DNA of 62,109 nt from CAZKXX01 sp964556705. Lineage in GTDB: Bacteria > Acidobacteriota > Terriglobia > UBA7540. Below the pieces are notes generated by a model. The model was not told the origin of the DNA. It did not search any database and saw only the letters and a list, made by a program, of their open reading frames with translations. The position numbers and the translations under genes were made by a program. This document shows, piece after piece, positions 1 to 10,154 of the stretch. Location of the stretch: NCBI GenBank assembly GCA_964556705.1, contig CAZKXX010000007.1:1-62109 (forward strand), read 5' to 3'. Position 1 is the first letter of the stretch; every line of letters begins with the position of its first letter.

Positions 1-510
1 GGCGGCGTGGCCCTGATCAAGGTGGGCGCGGCGACCGAGACCGAGATGAAAGAGAAGAAAGCCCGCGTCGAGGACGCCATGCACGCCACCAAAGCGGCCG
101 TCGAGGAAGGCATCGTTCCGGGCGGCGGCGTCGCACTGGTCCGCTCCATCCCGGCCCTCGACAAGCTCAAGGCCGACGGGGACGAGCAGATCGGCATTGA
201 CATCGTCAAGCGGGCGCTCGAAGAGCCGCTGCGCCTGATCGCGGCGAACGCCGGCTGGGAAGGCGCGGTCGTCGTCGAGAAGGTCAAAGGGAACAACAAC
301 ACGAACTTCGGTTTCAACGCCCAGACCGAAACCTTCGGCGACCTGGTCGAGCAGGGCGTGATTGACCCCACCAAGGTCACGCGCTCGGCGCTCCAGAACG
401 CCGCCTCCATCGCCTCGCTGATGCTCACCACCGAGGCGCTGGTCAGCGAGCTGCCCGAGGAGGAGAAGAAGGCTCCGGCCGGTCCTCCGCACGGCGGCGG
501 AATGTACTAA
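1..510 (+). CDS. groL: Chaperonin GroEL, C-terminal 169 residues (5' end outside window)
   Basis: This is the end of the 60-kDa chaperonin, which refolds proteins inside a double heptameric ring capped by GroES. The open frame runs in from base 1. The visible part covers the end of the apical, the intermediate and the second equatorial segments, with the typical TKAAVEEGIVPGGGVAL stretch and the late block NAASIASLMLTTEALVSELP. The tail is short (GPPHGGGMY) instead of a long GGM repeat. A strong hairpin terminator follows 43 bp after the stop. Family identity is secure; only the start is missing. Confidence 0.97.
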   Translation, partial: GGVALIKVGAATETEMKEKKARVEDAMHATKAAVEEGIVPGGGVALVRSIPALDKLKADGDEQIGIDIVKRALEEPLRLIAANAGWEGAVVVEKVKGNNNTNFGFNAQTETFGDLVEQGVIDPTKVTRSALQNAASIASLMLTTEALVSELPEEEKKAPAGPPHGGGMY

Positions 511-552
511 GACCAGTAGGCAGTCCGCAAAAAGCAGTAGGCAGCAAGGACC

Positions 553-586
553 AAGGGCGGGGACGCGTTCCCCGCCCTTTTTGTTT
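553..586 (+). terminator. Rho-independent terminator after groEL
   Basis: An 11-bp perfect GC-rich stem (553-563 with 69-79 of the same hundred, i.e. 569-579) closes a 5-nt loop CGCGT and runs into TTTTTGTTT. It lies just downstream of the groEL stop and should end that transcript. Confidence 0.9.
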
Positions 587-1014
587 ATGGTTGGTCTTCG
601 GACGGGATTGACTTGCTGTTTTCCGCTCGCGCGGCGTGCAGGGCGCTTTCACAGGCGGCCCGGGCTCCGTGGGCCGCCCGGAGCCGGGTTACGTCGCGCC
701 CCCCTGACTTGCAGGCAGCGCTGCGCGGCAGGGCGATGGTCCTCGCGCGTCCAACCATCCCGCATCATGCCGTGCTCGGCGTGCGGGCAGGAACAGGGCA
801 GCACGCAGGCAATGTGGCGGATGCATCTGCTCTCCGGGACCCTCGTCAACTGGCGAGCTGAAAACAACTCCTTTCAAATCTGCCTTTTGCAGAAGGCTTC
901 CCGGACAGACCAAATTGTTGAGCCCCAGCCGTCCTCGGGTTGGGGTAGAATTTAGTGTTAGTCTGCGCAGTCCCAAAGAACCGAAAGTCCAGGAAGCCTT
1001 CGTAAGGAGTCCGC
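587..1014. other. Intergenic region between groEL and DUF47 gene
   Basis: No convincing gene is seen in this stretch; the open frames across it are GC-driven and resemble no family. It holds a GC-rich potential hairpin near 655-685 and a TAGAAT hexamer (about 946-951) that might be a -10 box for the downstream phosphate operon, but no good -35 is placed in front of it. Confidence 0.5.
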
Positions 1015-1626
1015 GTGAGACTCATACCGCGAGATGAGAAATTCTACGACCTCTTTCAGGAACAAGCCCGCATCATTCACGAGGCCGCCGAAAAACTGGT
1101 GGCCCTTTTCGAGGCGCAGCAGGACATCGAAAAGCGCGTGGCGGAAATCAAGTACCTTGAGCACAAGGGCGACCAGCTCACGCACGAGCTGATGATGAAG
1201 CTGAACCGGACGTTCATCACGCCTTTCGACCGCGAGGACATCCACGCGCTGGGCTCGGCGCTCGACGACGTGCTGGACCTGGTGGACGCGGCGGCGAGCC
1301 GGCTGGTCACCTACAAGGTGACGGCCGTCACCCCCGGCGCCCGCCAGCTCGGCAAAGTGATCCTGCACGGGACCGAGCTGATCGTTCAGGCGATCTCGCA
1401 CCTCGGCAAGAAGGACGGCATCCTCGATTACTGCGAGCAACTGGCGCTCATCGAGGAGGAAGCCGACCGCATCAAGGGCGAGTGGGTGGGACGGCTGTTT
1501 GAGAATTCCCTCGACCCCATCGAAATCATCAAGTGGAAAGAGATTTACGAAGTCCTGGAAGCCACGACGGACAAGTGCGAGGACGTCGCCGACGTCCTGG
1601 AAGCGGTCGTCCTGAAGGGCGCTTGA
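1015..1626 (+). CDS. DUF47/PhoU-like regulator of PiT phosphate transport
   Basis: This 203-residue helical protein belongs to the DUF47 (TIGR00153, PhoU-like) family, which is usually encoded beside a PiT transporter and thought to modulate it. The N-terminus (LIPRDEKFYDLFQEQA) and the acidic helix EIKYLEHKGDQLTHEL are family hallmarks; conserved acidic residues are thought to bind metal. The GTG start is preceded by AAGGAG at good distance. It lies 64 bp upstream of the transporter in the same direction, so the two are probably cotranscribed. Confidence 0.93.
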   Translation: MRLIPRDEKFYDLFQEQARIIHEAAEKLVALFEAQQDIEKRVAEIKYLEHKGDQLTHELMMKLNRTFITPFDREDIHALGSALDDVLDLVDAAASRLVTYKVTAVTPGARQLGKVILHGTELIVQAISHLGKKDGILDYCEQLALIEEEADRIKGEWVGRLFENSLDPIEIIKWKEIYEVLEATTDKCEDVADVLEAVVLKGA

Positions 1627-1690
1627 AGGCCTGCGGCGCACCCCGAGGTCAATCCCGACCGGACACCAACTCTCAGACGGACAAAAATCC

Positions 1691-2734
<1,044 letters not shown>

Positions 2735-2896
2735 CAGGAAGGCGCAGTCGGCCGTTGACCGCAGGAAGTTCTACCTGGTCAGCAAAGTTGGATCATCGGG
2801 GTTGTCAATAAACCATCAGGCGGAGCGTGGGCGGTCGCACTCGCATCCCGCGATGGGAAACCTGGCTGCTCTCCGTTACTCGCCACTCGCTATTCG

Positions 2897-3370
2897 CTAC
2901 TCACGGCTCCCCGTTTCCTGCTTCCGATCTTCCTCGTCACCATCATCACCCCCACCCGACTTCGGGCCCACCACGAGACGCGAACGAATTTCGCGCCACT
3001 TCTTGTGGCCGAGTCCGCGAATCGCCAGCAGATCTTCGACGCGACGAAACGGCCCGTGCTTTCGCCGAAACGCCACGATGCGCCGCGCGAGTTCCGGACC
3101 AATCCCCGGCAGTTTCGCCAACTCTTCCTCGCCGGCCGCGTTGAGGTCGAGCGGCTCAGGCAGCTGGTCCTTTTCGCGGTCGCGGTCAGAAGAACTTTTC
3201 CCAGTGTGCGGCTGAGCCCGGTCCTCAAGTCCGGCAGCATCGGCTAAGCCGTGAGGCGACGGCAGAAAACTCAGTGCAAGGACCAGCATGCAGAGCGGCG
3301 CGACAATCGCTTCCCCACGGTGACTGCAACGCCCCGGTTGAGCTCCCAGTTTTGCGTTGTAGCTCTGCAT
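2897..3370 (-). CDS. Secreted helix-hairpin-helix protein, ComEA-like
   Basis: About 157 residues. A hydrophobic signal segment (PLCMLVLALSFLPS) is followed by a charged linker and a double helix-hairpin-helix domain: LDLNAAGEEELAKLPGIGPELARRIVAFR then FRRVEDLLAIRGLG. The ComEA family binds double-stranded DNA non-specifically during natural transformation; no other competence gene is in view, so a role in DNA uptake is inferred only. I place the start at the ATG with GGGGG 8 nt upstream; an ATG 8 codons earlier has poor spacing. The last 10 or so residues derive from a low-complexity repeat. Confidence 0.8.
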   Translation of the reverse strand: MQSYNAKLGAQPGRCSHRGEAIVAPLCMLVLALSFLPSPHGLADAAGLEDRAQPHTGKSSSDRDREKDQLPEPLDLNAAGEEELAKLPGIGPELARRIVAFRRKHGPFRRVEDLLAIRGLGHKKWREIRSRLVVGPKSGGGDDGDEEDRKQETGSRE

Positions 3371-3464
3371 CAGGCAACCCCCAAGGTGTGCCATCTCCGT
3401 CTTTTCTCTTTGTGCCCGCGATGCCTGCTTGGGAACCAGCCGCGGGTCGAACCGCAGACCCGCG

Positions 3465-4313
3465 CTACCGGCGCGGGCGCCTGCCGGCGAGGCGCGCCAT
3501 GTGGCGCGTGAGCGCGTCGTAAAGGGCCAGCGCGTCGGGCGCGAAGCGCCGCAAGGCGCGCCGGTGGCGCTCGACCGTCCCCCAATCGCCGCGCGCGGCC
3601 GGTCCGGTCAGCGCGCGCCGGGCGCCGAGTGCCGCGAAGTTTCTCAAGGTCTCCGCCGCAAACTGTGCCAGCAACAGCCGGGTGATCCTGGCGGGCACGC
3701 CGGCGCGCGCGAGCATTCGCGCCGACTGGTCGAGCTGCGCCACCAGCCCGCCGCAGGAAACCACCGCCGCGGCGTGATAAAGCGTCTTGCGCGAGGCGCG
3801 CATCGTGAAGAGGGTCCCTCGGAGCAATCGCACCCAGCGCCGCGCCAGACGCGCCGCCGCTCGGTCGCCCTCAAAACTCCAGAAGCATCCGACCAGATTC
3901 CGCGCGCCCGCTTCGCGATTAGGTACGCTCTGGAACGGATGAAGCGAGCCCACACGCGCGCCGCGCCGCGCGAGCGGCGCAAGCACCGACGCGGGAAGCG
4001 ACCCCGAAGTGTGCAGGACGACGGTCCCCCGCCAGTCGTCGCGCCTTCGCGCAAGTTCGGCGGCGACACTCGCCACGGCATCGTCCGAAACGGTGAGGAG
4101 AAAAACTTTGGCGGCGCCGATTAACCCCGATTCGAACGCCACCGCCCTCCCCGCCCCGATGAATCTTGCGGCGCGCCGTGCGGCCGCTCGACGGCGTGCC
4201 ACGATGTAGCGAATAGGTACGCCCGCGCGAGCCAGCAACCGCCCCAGCGCCTGACCGACGCGCCCCGGTCCGATCAGCGCCACGCTTTCACCTTTTCGCT
4301 GCACTCGTTTCAC
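3465..4313 (-). CDS. Rossmann-like DUF2520-domain oxidoreductase
   Basis: About 282 residues. An N-terminal NAD(P)-binding Rossmann fold (SVALIGPGRVGQALGRLL) is followed by a DUF2520 helical domain (TLYHAAAVVSCGGLVAQLDQ). The layout resembles pyrroline-5-carboxylate reductase and ketopantoate-reductase relatives, and HTSGS plus GSLHPFQSVP are typical of the family. The substrate is unknown. The GTG at 4313 is chosen because GGAGG sits about 6 nt upstream; a longer in-frame extension to 4496 has no family support. The gene is very Arg- and Ala-rich. Confidence 0.87.
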   Translation of the reverse strand: MKRVQRKGESVALIGPGRVGQALGRLLARAGVPIRYIVARRRAAARRAARFIGAGRAVAFESGLIGAAKVFLLTVSDDAVASVAAELARRRDDWRGTVVLHTSGSLPASVLAPLARRGARVGSLHPFQSVPNREAGARNLVGCFWSFEGDRAAARLARRWVRLLRGTLFTMRASRKTLYHAAAVVSCGGLVAQLDQSARMLARAGVPARITRLLLAQFAAETLRNFAALGARRALTGPAARGDWGTVERHRRALRRFAPDALALYDALTRHMARLAGRRPRR

Positions 4314-4403
4314 CGCACCCTCCGCCTCGGGTGAGGTGCCGCCTCGAAGGGCTGGAAAACGATTCGCATCTGGTGCATCCTGAATCGGAGAGCTTTCAGC
4401 GTT

Positions 4404-4601
4404 ATGGCTGATCTGATAGCCCGCCTGTTTGTCCTCGGCCTGCTCGTCGGGTACACCGTCCTCTTCATCGCGCTCGCCGTGTGGACCATCCGCCACAACC
4501 GCAAGCCGTCGCGCCGCGCATCAGGCAGCCGCGGCTCATCGCTCTCGCTCACGCCGCGAGAAGACGAAACGGAACGCGACGGCCCGAACCGCGCGAAGTA
4601 A
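4404..4601 (+). CDS. Small single-pass membrane protein, unknown
   Basis: A 65-residue open frame with one clear transmembrane helix (LFVLGLLVGYTVLFIALAVW) followed by a basic, Ser-rich tail. GGAG lies about 10-15 nt before the ATG. It is divergent from the DUF2520 gene and convergent with uvrB. I recognise no family; the hydrophobic segment and the ribosome site are the only support. Confidence 0.45.
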   Translation: MADLIARLFVLGLLVGYTVLFIALAVWTIRHNRKPSRRASGSRGSSLSLTPREDETERDGPNRAK

Positions 4602-4677
4602 GGGCATCTCGCGAGGCGCCCGCAGCACCGGTCCCGCAAGCCTGCGAAGGCGCACGGCCCGGATGGCCGGGGTCCAG

Positions 4678-6675
4678 TCACCCCTGGCCCGACCGCGCGC
4701 TGACGCTTTTTTCCTTCAGCGCCTTGATCCGGTCGCGAATCTGCGCGGCCTTTTCGAACGCGAATTCCTTCGCGGCCACGCGCATCTGTTTTTCGAGGCT
4801 CGAAATCAACTGGTCGAGCTGGTCGGGCGTTTCCGGCTCGCCGATTTCTTCTTCCAGCGGCACCGTCACATAATCGGCCTCGCAGATGGCCGCGAGCGCC
4901 ATATCCACGGGCTTGATGATGGTCTCCGGCGTGATCCCGTTCTCTTCGTTGTAGCGCATCTGCTTTTCGCGACGGCGGTTGGTTTCCGCAAGCGCCCGGC
5001 GGATGGAATCCGTCATCACGTCGGCGTAAAGGATGGCTTTGCCGTGCAGATTGCGCGCCGCGCGGCCGATGGTCTGGATGAGCGAGCCGGCCGAGCGCAG
5101 GAATCCTTCCTTGTCGGCGTCGAGGATGGCGACGAGCGAGACCTCCGGCAGGTCCAGCCCTTCCCGCAGCAGGTTGATGCCCACCAGCACGTCGAACTCG
5201 CCGCGGCGCAGATCGCGCAGGATCTTGACGCGTTCGAGCGTTTCGATTTCCGAGTGCAGGTAGCGGCAGCGGACGCCCACCTCGCTCAAATATTCCGTCA
5301 AGTCCTCCGCGATGCGCTTGGTGAGCGTGGTGACGAGCACGCGCTCGCCCGCCTTCACGCGTTCGCGGATTTCCCCCAGCAGGTCGTCAATCTGGTTGCG
5401 CGTGGGACGCACTTCGACTTCGGGATCGATCAGCCCCGTCGGGCGGATGATCTGCTCGGTCACGCGGCCGCCGGAACGCGTCAGCTCGTACGGCCCGGGC
5501 GTCGCTGAAACGTAAATCACCTGGCCGACGCGGTGCTCGAATTCCTCAAACGTCAGCGGACGGTTGTCGAGCGCGGAAGGCAGACGGAAACCGTAATTCA
5601 CCAGCGTCTGCTTGCGCGAGCGGTCGCCGTTGTACATCCCGCGCAGTTGCGGCACGGTCTGGTGCGACTCGTCGATAAAGAGCACGGCGTCCTGCGGAAG
5701 ATAATCGAGCAGCGTGGGCGGCGGCTCGCCCGGCAGGCGGCCGGAAAGGTGCCGCGAGTAATTCTCGATGCCGTGGCAGTAGCCCATCTCCTTCATCATT
5801 TCGACGTCGAAGAGCGTGCGCTGGCGAAGTCGCTGGGCTTCCACGAGCTTCCCCTGCTTTTCGAGTTCTCCCGTCCACCACTCGAGTTCGGCGAGGATGC
5901 GCTCGATGGCTTGCTCGCGCTGGTCGGCGGGCATCACGTAATGCGTGCGGGGATAGATGGGCAGTCGCGTCAGCGTCTGACGCACCTGGCCGAAGAGCGG
6001 GTCGATTTGCGCCAGGCTTTCGATCTCTTCGCCCCACATCTCGATGCGGCAGGCGTGGTCTTCGTAAGTGGGAAACACTTCGATGACGTCGCCGCGCACG
6101 CGGAACGTGCCGCGCTTGAAATCGAGATCGTTGCGCTCGTACTGGATTTCGACGAGGCGCCGCAGAATATCCTGCCGCGAAATTCGTTGCCCCTTTTCGA
6201 GGAGCAGCAGCATGCCGTAGTACGCTTCGGGGGAACCGAGGCCATAAATGCAACTGACGCTCGCGACGATGAGGCAGTCGCGGCGCTCGAAAAGCGACCG
6301 CGTCGCGGACATGCGCAGCTTGTCGAGTTCGTCGTTGATGGTGGCTTCTTTCTCGATGTAAACGTCACTCGCGGGAATGTAGGCTTCGGGCTGGTAGTAG
6401 TCGTAGTAGCTGACGAAGTATTCGACGGCGTTGTGAGGGAAGAAGGCTCGGAATTCGTGGTAAAGCTGCGCGGCGAGCGTCTTGTTGTGGGCCAGCACGA
6501 GCGTCGGGCGGTTCACTTCTTCGGCCACGCGCGCCATCGTGTAGGTCTTGCCCGAGCCGGTCACACCCAGCAAGACCTGATGCTTCTCGCCTTGCTGAAG
6601 CCCCCGAACGAGATCGGCGATGGCGGTGGTCTGATCGCCGCGCGGTTCGTAGCTGGAAACGAGTTTGAAGTCCAT
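4678..6675 (-). CDS. uvrB: Excinuclease ABC subunit B (UvrB)
   Basis: The 665-residue DNA-damage-verifying helicase of nucleotide excision repair: UvrA loads it at lesions and UvrC then cuts. Visible motifs are Walker A GVTGSGKT (about residues 39-46), the beta-hairpin YYDYYQPEAYIP that inserts between strands, the DESH Walker B, helicase motifs YVSATP and QTIGRAAR, and a C-terminal UVR motif (FAFEKAAQIRDRIKAL) that contacts UvrC. Length is normal. No uvrA or uvrC is in view. Confidence 0.98.
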   Translation of the reverse strand: MDFKLVSSYEPRGDQTTAIADLVRGLQQGEKHQVLLGVTGSGKTYTMARVAEEVNRPTLVLAHNKTLAAQLYHEFRAFFPHNAVEYFVSYYDYYQPEAYIPASDVYIEKEATINDELDKLRMSATRSLFERRDCLIVASVSCIYGLGSPEAYYGMLLLLEKGQRISRQDILRRLVEIQYERNDLDFKRGTFRVRGDVIEVFPTYEDHACRIEMWGEEIESLAQIDPLFGQVRQTLTRLPIYPRTHYVMPADQREQAIERILAELEWWTGELEKQGKLVEAQRLRQRTLFDVEMMKEMGYCHGIENYSRHLSGRLPGEPPPTLLDYLPQDAVLFIDESHQTVPQLRGMYNGDRSRKQTLVNYGFRLPSALDNRPLTFEEFEHRVGQVIYVSATPGPYELTRSGGRVTEQIIRPTGLIDPEVEVRPTRNQIDDLLGEIRERVKAGERVLVTTLTKRIAEDLTEYLSEVGVRCRYLHSEIETLERVKILRDLRRGEFDVLVGINLLREGLDLPEVSLVAILDADKEGFLRSAGSLIQTIGRAARNLHGKAILYADVMTDSIRRALAETNRRREKQMRYNEENGITPETIIKPVDMALAAICEADYVTVPLEEEIGEPETPDQLDQLISSLEKQMRVAAKEFAFEKAAQIRDRIKALKEKSVSARSGQG

Positions 6676-6928
6676 AGCCCCCGGCAGGCCAGGGCCCGAA
6701 TGGCCAATCCTTGATTATACTCCGCCTTCCTCCGCGTCCTCTGCGCCTCCGCGCCGGAGTCCACCCCCGCTTCGCTACAGAGTCACGGTGACATCGTGGA
6801 GTATCGAAGGCAAGAACTCACCGCGGAGACGACGAGAGCTTCCATCAGTTTGCCCCTGGGGATCGTCAGGAGTCGCCTGCGTTCCCTCTGCGCCCTCCGC
6901 GTCTCTGTGCTGAGATGTTTCCTTGCCC
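6676..6928. repeat. Intergenic region with CTCTGCG/CTCCGCG word repeats
   Basis: The stretch holds repeated imperfect words such as CCTCCGCGTCCTCTGCGCCTC (about 6722-6745) and CCTCTGCGCCCTCCGCGTCT (about 6886-6910). CACCGCGGAGACG near 6818 is partly complementary to the second block. No gene is apparent. Similar words occur at 48650-48780 and near 57390. Confidence 0.6.
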
Positions 6929-7360
6929 TCAACGGCGCTCGTGCGCGGAGACGAGGAAAATGGGAATTTCCGCCCGGTGACGCACTTTCGTAATCGTTGT
7001 CCCGTAAATCAGGTCGGAGAGGAACCGGTGCCCGTGCGTGGTCATGGCAATGAGGTCGCACTTCTCGCGCCGCGCGGTTTTGAGAATTTCGTCCGCCGGC
7101 TCTCCCGTCGAGTGTTCGGCGGTCACCACAAACCCTTCGCCGCGCAGCTCGCGGCTGAGCGTTTCCAGATACCCCCGGTCTTCGCGGATTTCCTTCGAGT
7201 CCGCGAGGTTCAGGTCCTTCTGCCAGCGCGCCACCCAGCCGTGTGAAACGTGAAAGAGCAGCAGCTCGGCGCCCGTCAGCCTGGCCAGTTCCTTGACGCG
7301 CGGCAGCAGCGCCTGGTCGGCCTCGCTGTGGTCGAGCGCGACGAGAATTTTTTTCATCAT
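6929..7360 (-). CDS. Universal stress protein (UspA family)
   Basis: A single-domain, 143-residue Usp fold. It has the N-terminal KKILVALDHSEAD strand-helix and the C-terminal MTTHGHRFLSDLIYGT segment, which resembles but does not exactly match the G-2x-G-9x-G-S/T ATP-binding consensus, so ATP binding is uncertain. It starts 10 bp after the Nramp stop with an AGAGG site 6 nt before the ATG, so it is very likely cotranscribed with that transporter. Usp domains are often linked to ion transporters, which suggests it senses or modulates the Nramp protein. Confidence 0.92.
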   Translation of the reverse strand: MMKKILVALDHSEADQALLPRVKELARLTGAELLLFHVSHGWVARWQKDLNLADSKEIREDRGYLETLSRELRGEGFVVTAEHSTGEPADEILKTARREKCDLIAMTTHGHRFLSDLIYGTTITKVRHRAEIPIFLVSAHERR

Positions 7361-7370
7361 GCCGGACCTC

Positions 7371-8699
7371 TCAGGCGAGCCATTCCCGCACAGTCTGCAC
7401 CAGGAGCCAGGCGTTCAACAAGGCAATCACCACCGCCACCGTCCACGCCGCCACCTTCACCCAGCCGCGCGCGGTGAACTCGCCCATCAACTTGCGGTCC
7501 ATCGTGAACCGCACGAGCGGAACGACGGCGAAGGAAAGCTGAAGGCTCAGCACCACCTGGCTCAGGATGAGCAGCCGCGCCATGCCCGATTCGCCGTAGA
7601 GGGCCACGGTGATGACGGCGGGGATGATGGCGATCAACCGCGTGATGAGCCGGCGCAGCCAGGGGGCGAGGCGGATGTTCAAGAATCCTTCCATGACGAT
7701 CTGTCCGGCGAGCGTGCCGGTGAGCGTCGCGCTCTGACCCGAGCAGAGCAGCGCGATGGCGAATAGCGCGCTCGCGAACGGAATTCCCAGCAGCGGCGAA
7801 AGTGTGTGGTAAGCGTCCTGGATCTCGGCAATCTGGTTCAGCCCGTGGCGATGGAACGTGGCCGCGGCCATTACGAGGATCGCGGCGTTGATGAAGAACG
7901 CGAAGTTGAGCGCCACGGCGGAATCGAACAGGTTGAACCGGAGCGCCGTGCGAAGGCCCGCGGGCGTGCGCTCGACGGCGCGCGTCTGAACGACGGAAGA
8001 GTGGAGATAGAGGTTGTGCGGCATCACCGTCGCCCCCAGCATTCCGAGCGCGATGTAAAGCATTTCGTGGTTCGTGAAGAGCTCTCCGGTCGGGACGAAG
8101 CCGCGGCCGATGCCGCCGAGGTCCGGCCGCACGAGAAGAATTTCGGTGAAGTAACACAGCCCGATCGTGCCGATCAGCACCACGACGATGGCTTCCAGAT
8201 ACCGGAAGCCTTTCTGCTGAAGATAGAGGATGGCGAGCACGTCGAGCGCCGTGAGGCAGACGCCCCAGATGAGCGGAAGGCCGAAGAGCAAATTGAGCGC
8301 GATGGCCGAGCCGATGACTTCCGCGAGGTCGGTGGCGGCGATGGCGATTTCGGCCAGCACCCAGAGCGCGAAGCTCGCGCGCGGCGAATAGGCTTCGCGG
8401 CAGGCCTGAGCGAGGTCGCGCTGCGCCACGACGCCCAGCCGCGCGGAAAGCGATTGCAGCAGCAGCGCCATCAGGTTCGAGAATGCCAGAACGAAAATCA
8501 GGCGGTAGGCGAAGCGCGAGCCGCCGGCGATGTCCGTGGCCCAGTTGCCCGGGTCCATGTAACCGACGGCGACCAGAAATCCGGGACCCGAAAACGCCCA
8601 GAGCTTGCGCCAGAATTTGGCTCCGGGCGGCACCGCGACCGATCGGTAAGACTCCTGAAGCGAGGGTGTGGAGGAAGTCGGCTCGGTTCCTGTGGACAC
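7371..8699 (-). CDS. mntH: Nramp-family divalent metal (Mn/Fe) transporter
   Basis: A 442-residue proton-coupled importer of Mn2+ or Fe2+ with about 11 membrane helices. The metal-binding motif of helix 1 (MDPGNWATDIAGG) and of helix 6 (TVMPHNLYLHS) are both intact, so the Asp, Asn, Met and His ligands are present. The start is a GTG with AAGGA close upstream. It precedes the usp gene and lies downstream of ZIP and multicopper oxidase genes on the same strand. The choice between Mn and Fe cannot be made from sequence. Confidence 0.93.
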   Translation of the reverse strand: MSTGTEPTSSTPSLQESYRSVAVPPGAKFWRKLWAFSGPGFLVAVGYMDPGNWATDIAGGSRFAYRLIFVLAFSNLMALLLQSLSARLGVVAQRDLAQACREAYSPRASFALWVLAEIAIAATDLAEVIGSAIALNLLFGLPLIWGVCLTALDVLAILYLQQKGFRYLEAIVVVLIGTIGLCYFTEILLVRPDLGGIGRGFVPTGELFTNHEMLYIALGMLGATVMPHNLYLHSSVVQTRAVERTPAGLRTALRFNLFDSAVALNFAFFINAAILVMAAATFHRHGLNQIAEIQDAYHTLSPLLGIPFASALFAIALLCSGQSATLTGTLAGQIVMEGFLNIRLAPWLRRLITRLIAIIPAVITVALYGESGMARLLILSQVVLSLQLSFAVVPLVRFTMDRKLMGEFTARGWVKVAAWTVAVVIALLNAWLLVQTVREWLA

Positions 8700-8740
8700 T
8701 CGTTCCTTTGCGGACGAAAGTTTGGCGAGGGAGTTTTGAC

Positions 8741-8792
8741 GTAGCGCCGCCGTCCCGGCGGCACAGGTCTGCCGGCCGGAGGCCGGCGCTAC
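8741..8792. repeat. REP-like palindromic element between ZIP and Nramp genes
   Basis: A 52-bp palindromic unit with perfect 9-bp ends GTAGCGCCG / CGGCGCTAC and further internal GC-rich stems (CCGTCCCGGCGG; GCCGGCCGGAGGCCGGC). It is the kind of extragenic palindrome dispersed in GC-rich genomes. It separates the ZIP gene from the Nramp gene and could act as an RNA processing or partial termination site. Confidence 0.7.
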
Positions 8793-8887
8793 TGTAACGG
8801 CGATGATCGCCGACTGGCTTGGCGGCGATTTCTGATCGCCGGCGCGTCACCGCGGCGAATGACGGCGCTCACTTCGCGCCGCCACGC

Positions 8888-10126
8888 TCACGCCATCACG
8901 AACAGGCCCGTCACGTACATCACCGCGAGTCCCAGAACAAATCCCGCCACGTTGTGCGCCGTAGCGAGCTGGGCGAGCGAGGTGCGCGCCAGCCGCGCGG
9001 TAATCTCCACGACGACCTGGAACACCGCGCCCGCGCCCACGGCCAGAAACGCCACGGCCCAGACGTCGGAATAGGTGAACGCGCCGAGGCAGGCGCCGAG
9101 GATCGTCGGCGCGCCCGCCACCAGCCCCAGCCAGACGAGGTGCGACCAGCGGAATTTCGAGTGCACGATCGGCGCGACAACCGCGACGCCCTCCGTCAGG
9201 TTGTGAATCGTGAAGCCCAGCACCAGCAGCGCGCCCATGGCCACCTCACCCAGCGCGTAGGCTCCGCCGATGGCCAACCCTTCGCCCAGGTTGTGCACGC
9301 CGATGCCGAAGGCGACGAGGTAGGAAAGGAGCAGCGGCGACATCGGCACGTCCGCGCCGGCCCGTTCGCGCGCGCGGCGCTCAACTCCGCGAGCGAAGCC
9401 GAAGAGCAGCAGCAGGCTCCCGAGAAACGCCAGGACCAGAATTCCAAAGCCGTTGTAAACCGCCGGCAGCCGCTCCGCCACTTCCAGCGCCTCCGCCAGC
9501 GCTTCGATGCCGATAAAGACCAGCAGTCCCACCGTCACGCTGAGCAGGAAACCGTACCAGTGTGCGGCCAGCCGCCGCAAAAACGGCAGCCAGAGGATGC
9601 CGAGATAGACCGGGATGACGCCGACGTACACGCCGAGGAGCGAAAACCGCCCCACCATCTCCCAGGTCGGCACGGGCGTCTCCGTGGCCATCTCCACGCC
9701 GCGGGAAAAAAGGAGTCCGTTCGAGGAAATCAGAAAAATCTCGTAAGGCTCGCCTGCCACCCAGGGATAGGGAATCCGCACCTGCGCCTTGCCGCGGCGG
9801 GGGACGGTGGGGCCGGGCGTCACCTCAAACTCCCAGCTCGCGCGGTTGAACCACGCCACCTGCACGTGCGCGACGGTGACGGGCTCCGGGCCGGAGTTGA
9901 CGACGTGCGCGACAATTTCGTTGGGGCGGAAGACCAGCCGCTCGATCTCCAGCCGTTCGAGCGGCGCGGGCGCGCGCGGCGTAAGGCCGGTTCCGCGGGC
10001 GAAGAAGGCGTAAATCAAGCCGCCGAGCAGCACCAGCGGCACGACAGCGCTCACGACGACGAGTTGAAGCGAAGGCTTTTTCGGCGCGCGCTCGGTGGTT
10101 TCTTCGCTGGTCAGGAGTTCGGGCAT
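8888..10126 (-). CDS. ZIP-family metal permease with N-terminal periplasmic domain
   Basis: 412 residues. One N-terminal membrane anchor is followed by an extracytoplasmic beta-rich domain (about residues 45-150, ending near ISSNGLLFSRGVE). The eight-helix ZIP core comes next. Both metal-site helices are there: VHNLGEGLAIGGAYALGE and IHNLTEGVAVVAP. ZIP proteins take up Zn2+, Fe2+ or Mn2+ into the cytoplasm. Bacterial ZIP proteins are usually about 270 residues; the extra 150 at the N-terminus are unusual. It starts 28 bp after the multicopper oxidase stop and is probably in the same operon. Confidence 0.88.
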   Translation of the reverse strand: MPELLTSEETTERAPKKPSLQLVVVSAVVPLVLLGGLIYAFFARGTGLTPRAPAPLERLEIERLVFRPNEIVAHVVNSGPEPVTVAHVQVAWFNRASWEFEVTPGPTVPRRGKAQVRIPYPWVAGEPYEIFLISSNGLLFSRGVEMATETPVPTWEMVGRFSLLGVYVGVIPVYLGILWLPFLRRLAAHWYGFLLSVTVGLLVFIGIEALAEALEVAERLPAVYNGFGILVLAFLGSLLLLFGFARGVERRARERAGADVPMSPLLLSYLVAFGIGVHNLGEGLAIGGAYALGEVAMGALLVLGFTIHNLTEGVAVVAPIVHSKFRWSHLVWLGLVAGAPTILGACLGAFTYSDVWAVAFLAVGAGAVFQVVVEITARLARTSLAQLATAHNVAGFVLGLAVMYVTGLFVMA

Positions 10127-10154
10127 GGAGTTTTTCGCTGTCGCCGTGCCGCTC

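Noticed and set aside
581..955. Open frames in the groEL-DUF47 gap
   Set aside because: Several overlapping frames on both strands, no family likeness, no ribosome site, Arg/Pro-rich composition typical of GC-rich non-coding DNA.
5533..6714. Long plus-strand frame across uvrB
   Set aside because: Mirror frame of uvrB caused by codon bias; the minus-strand protein is a perfect UvrB.
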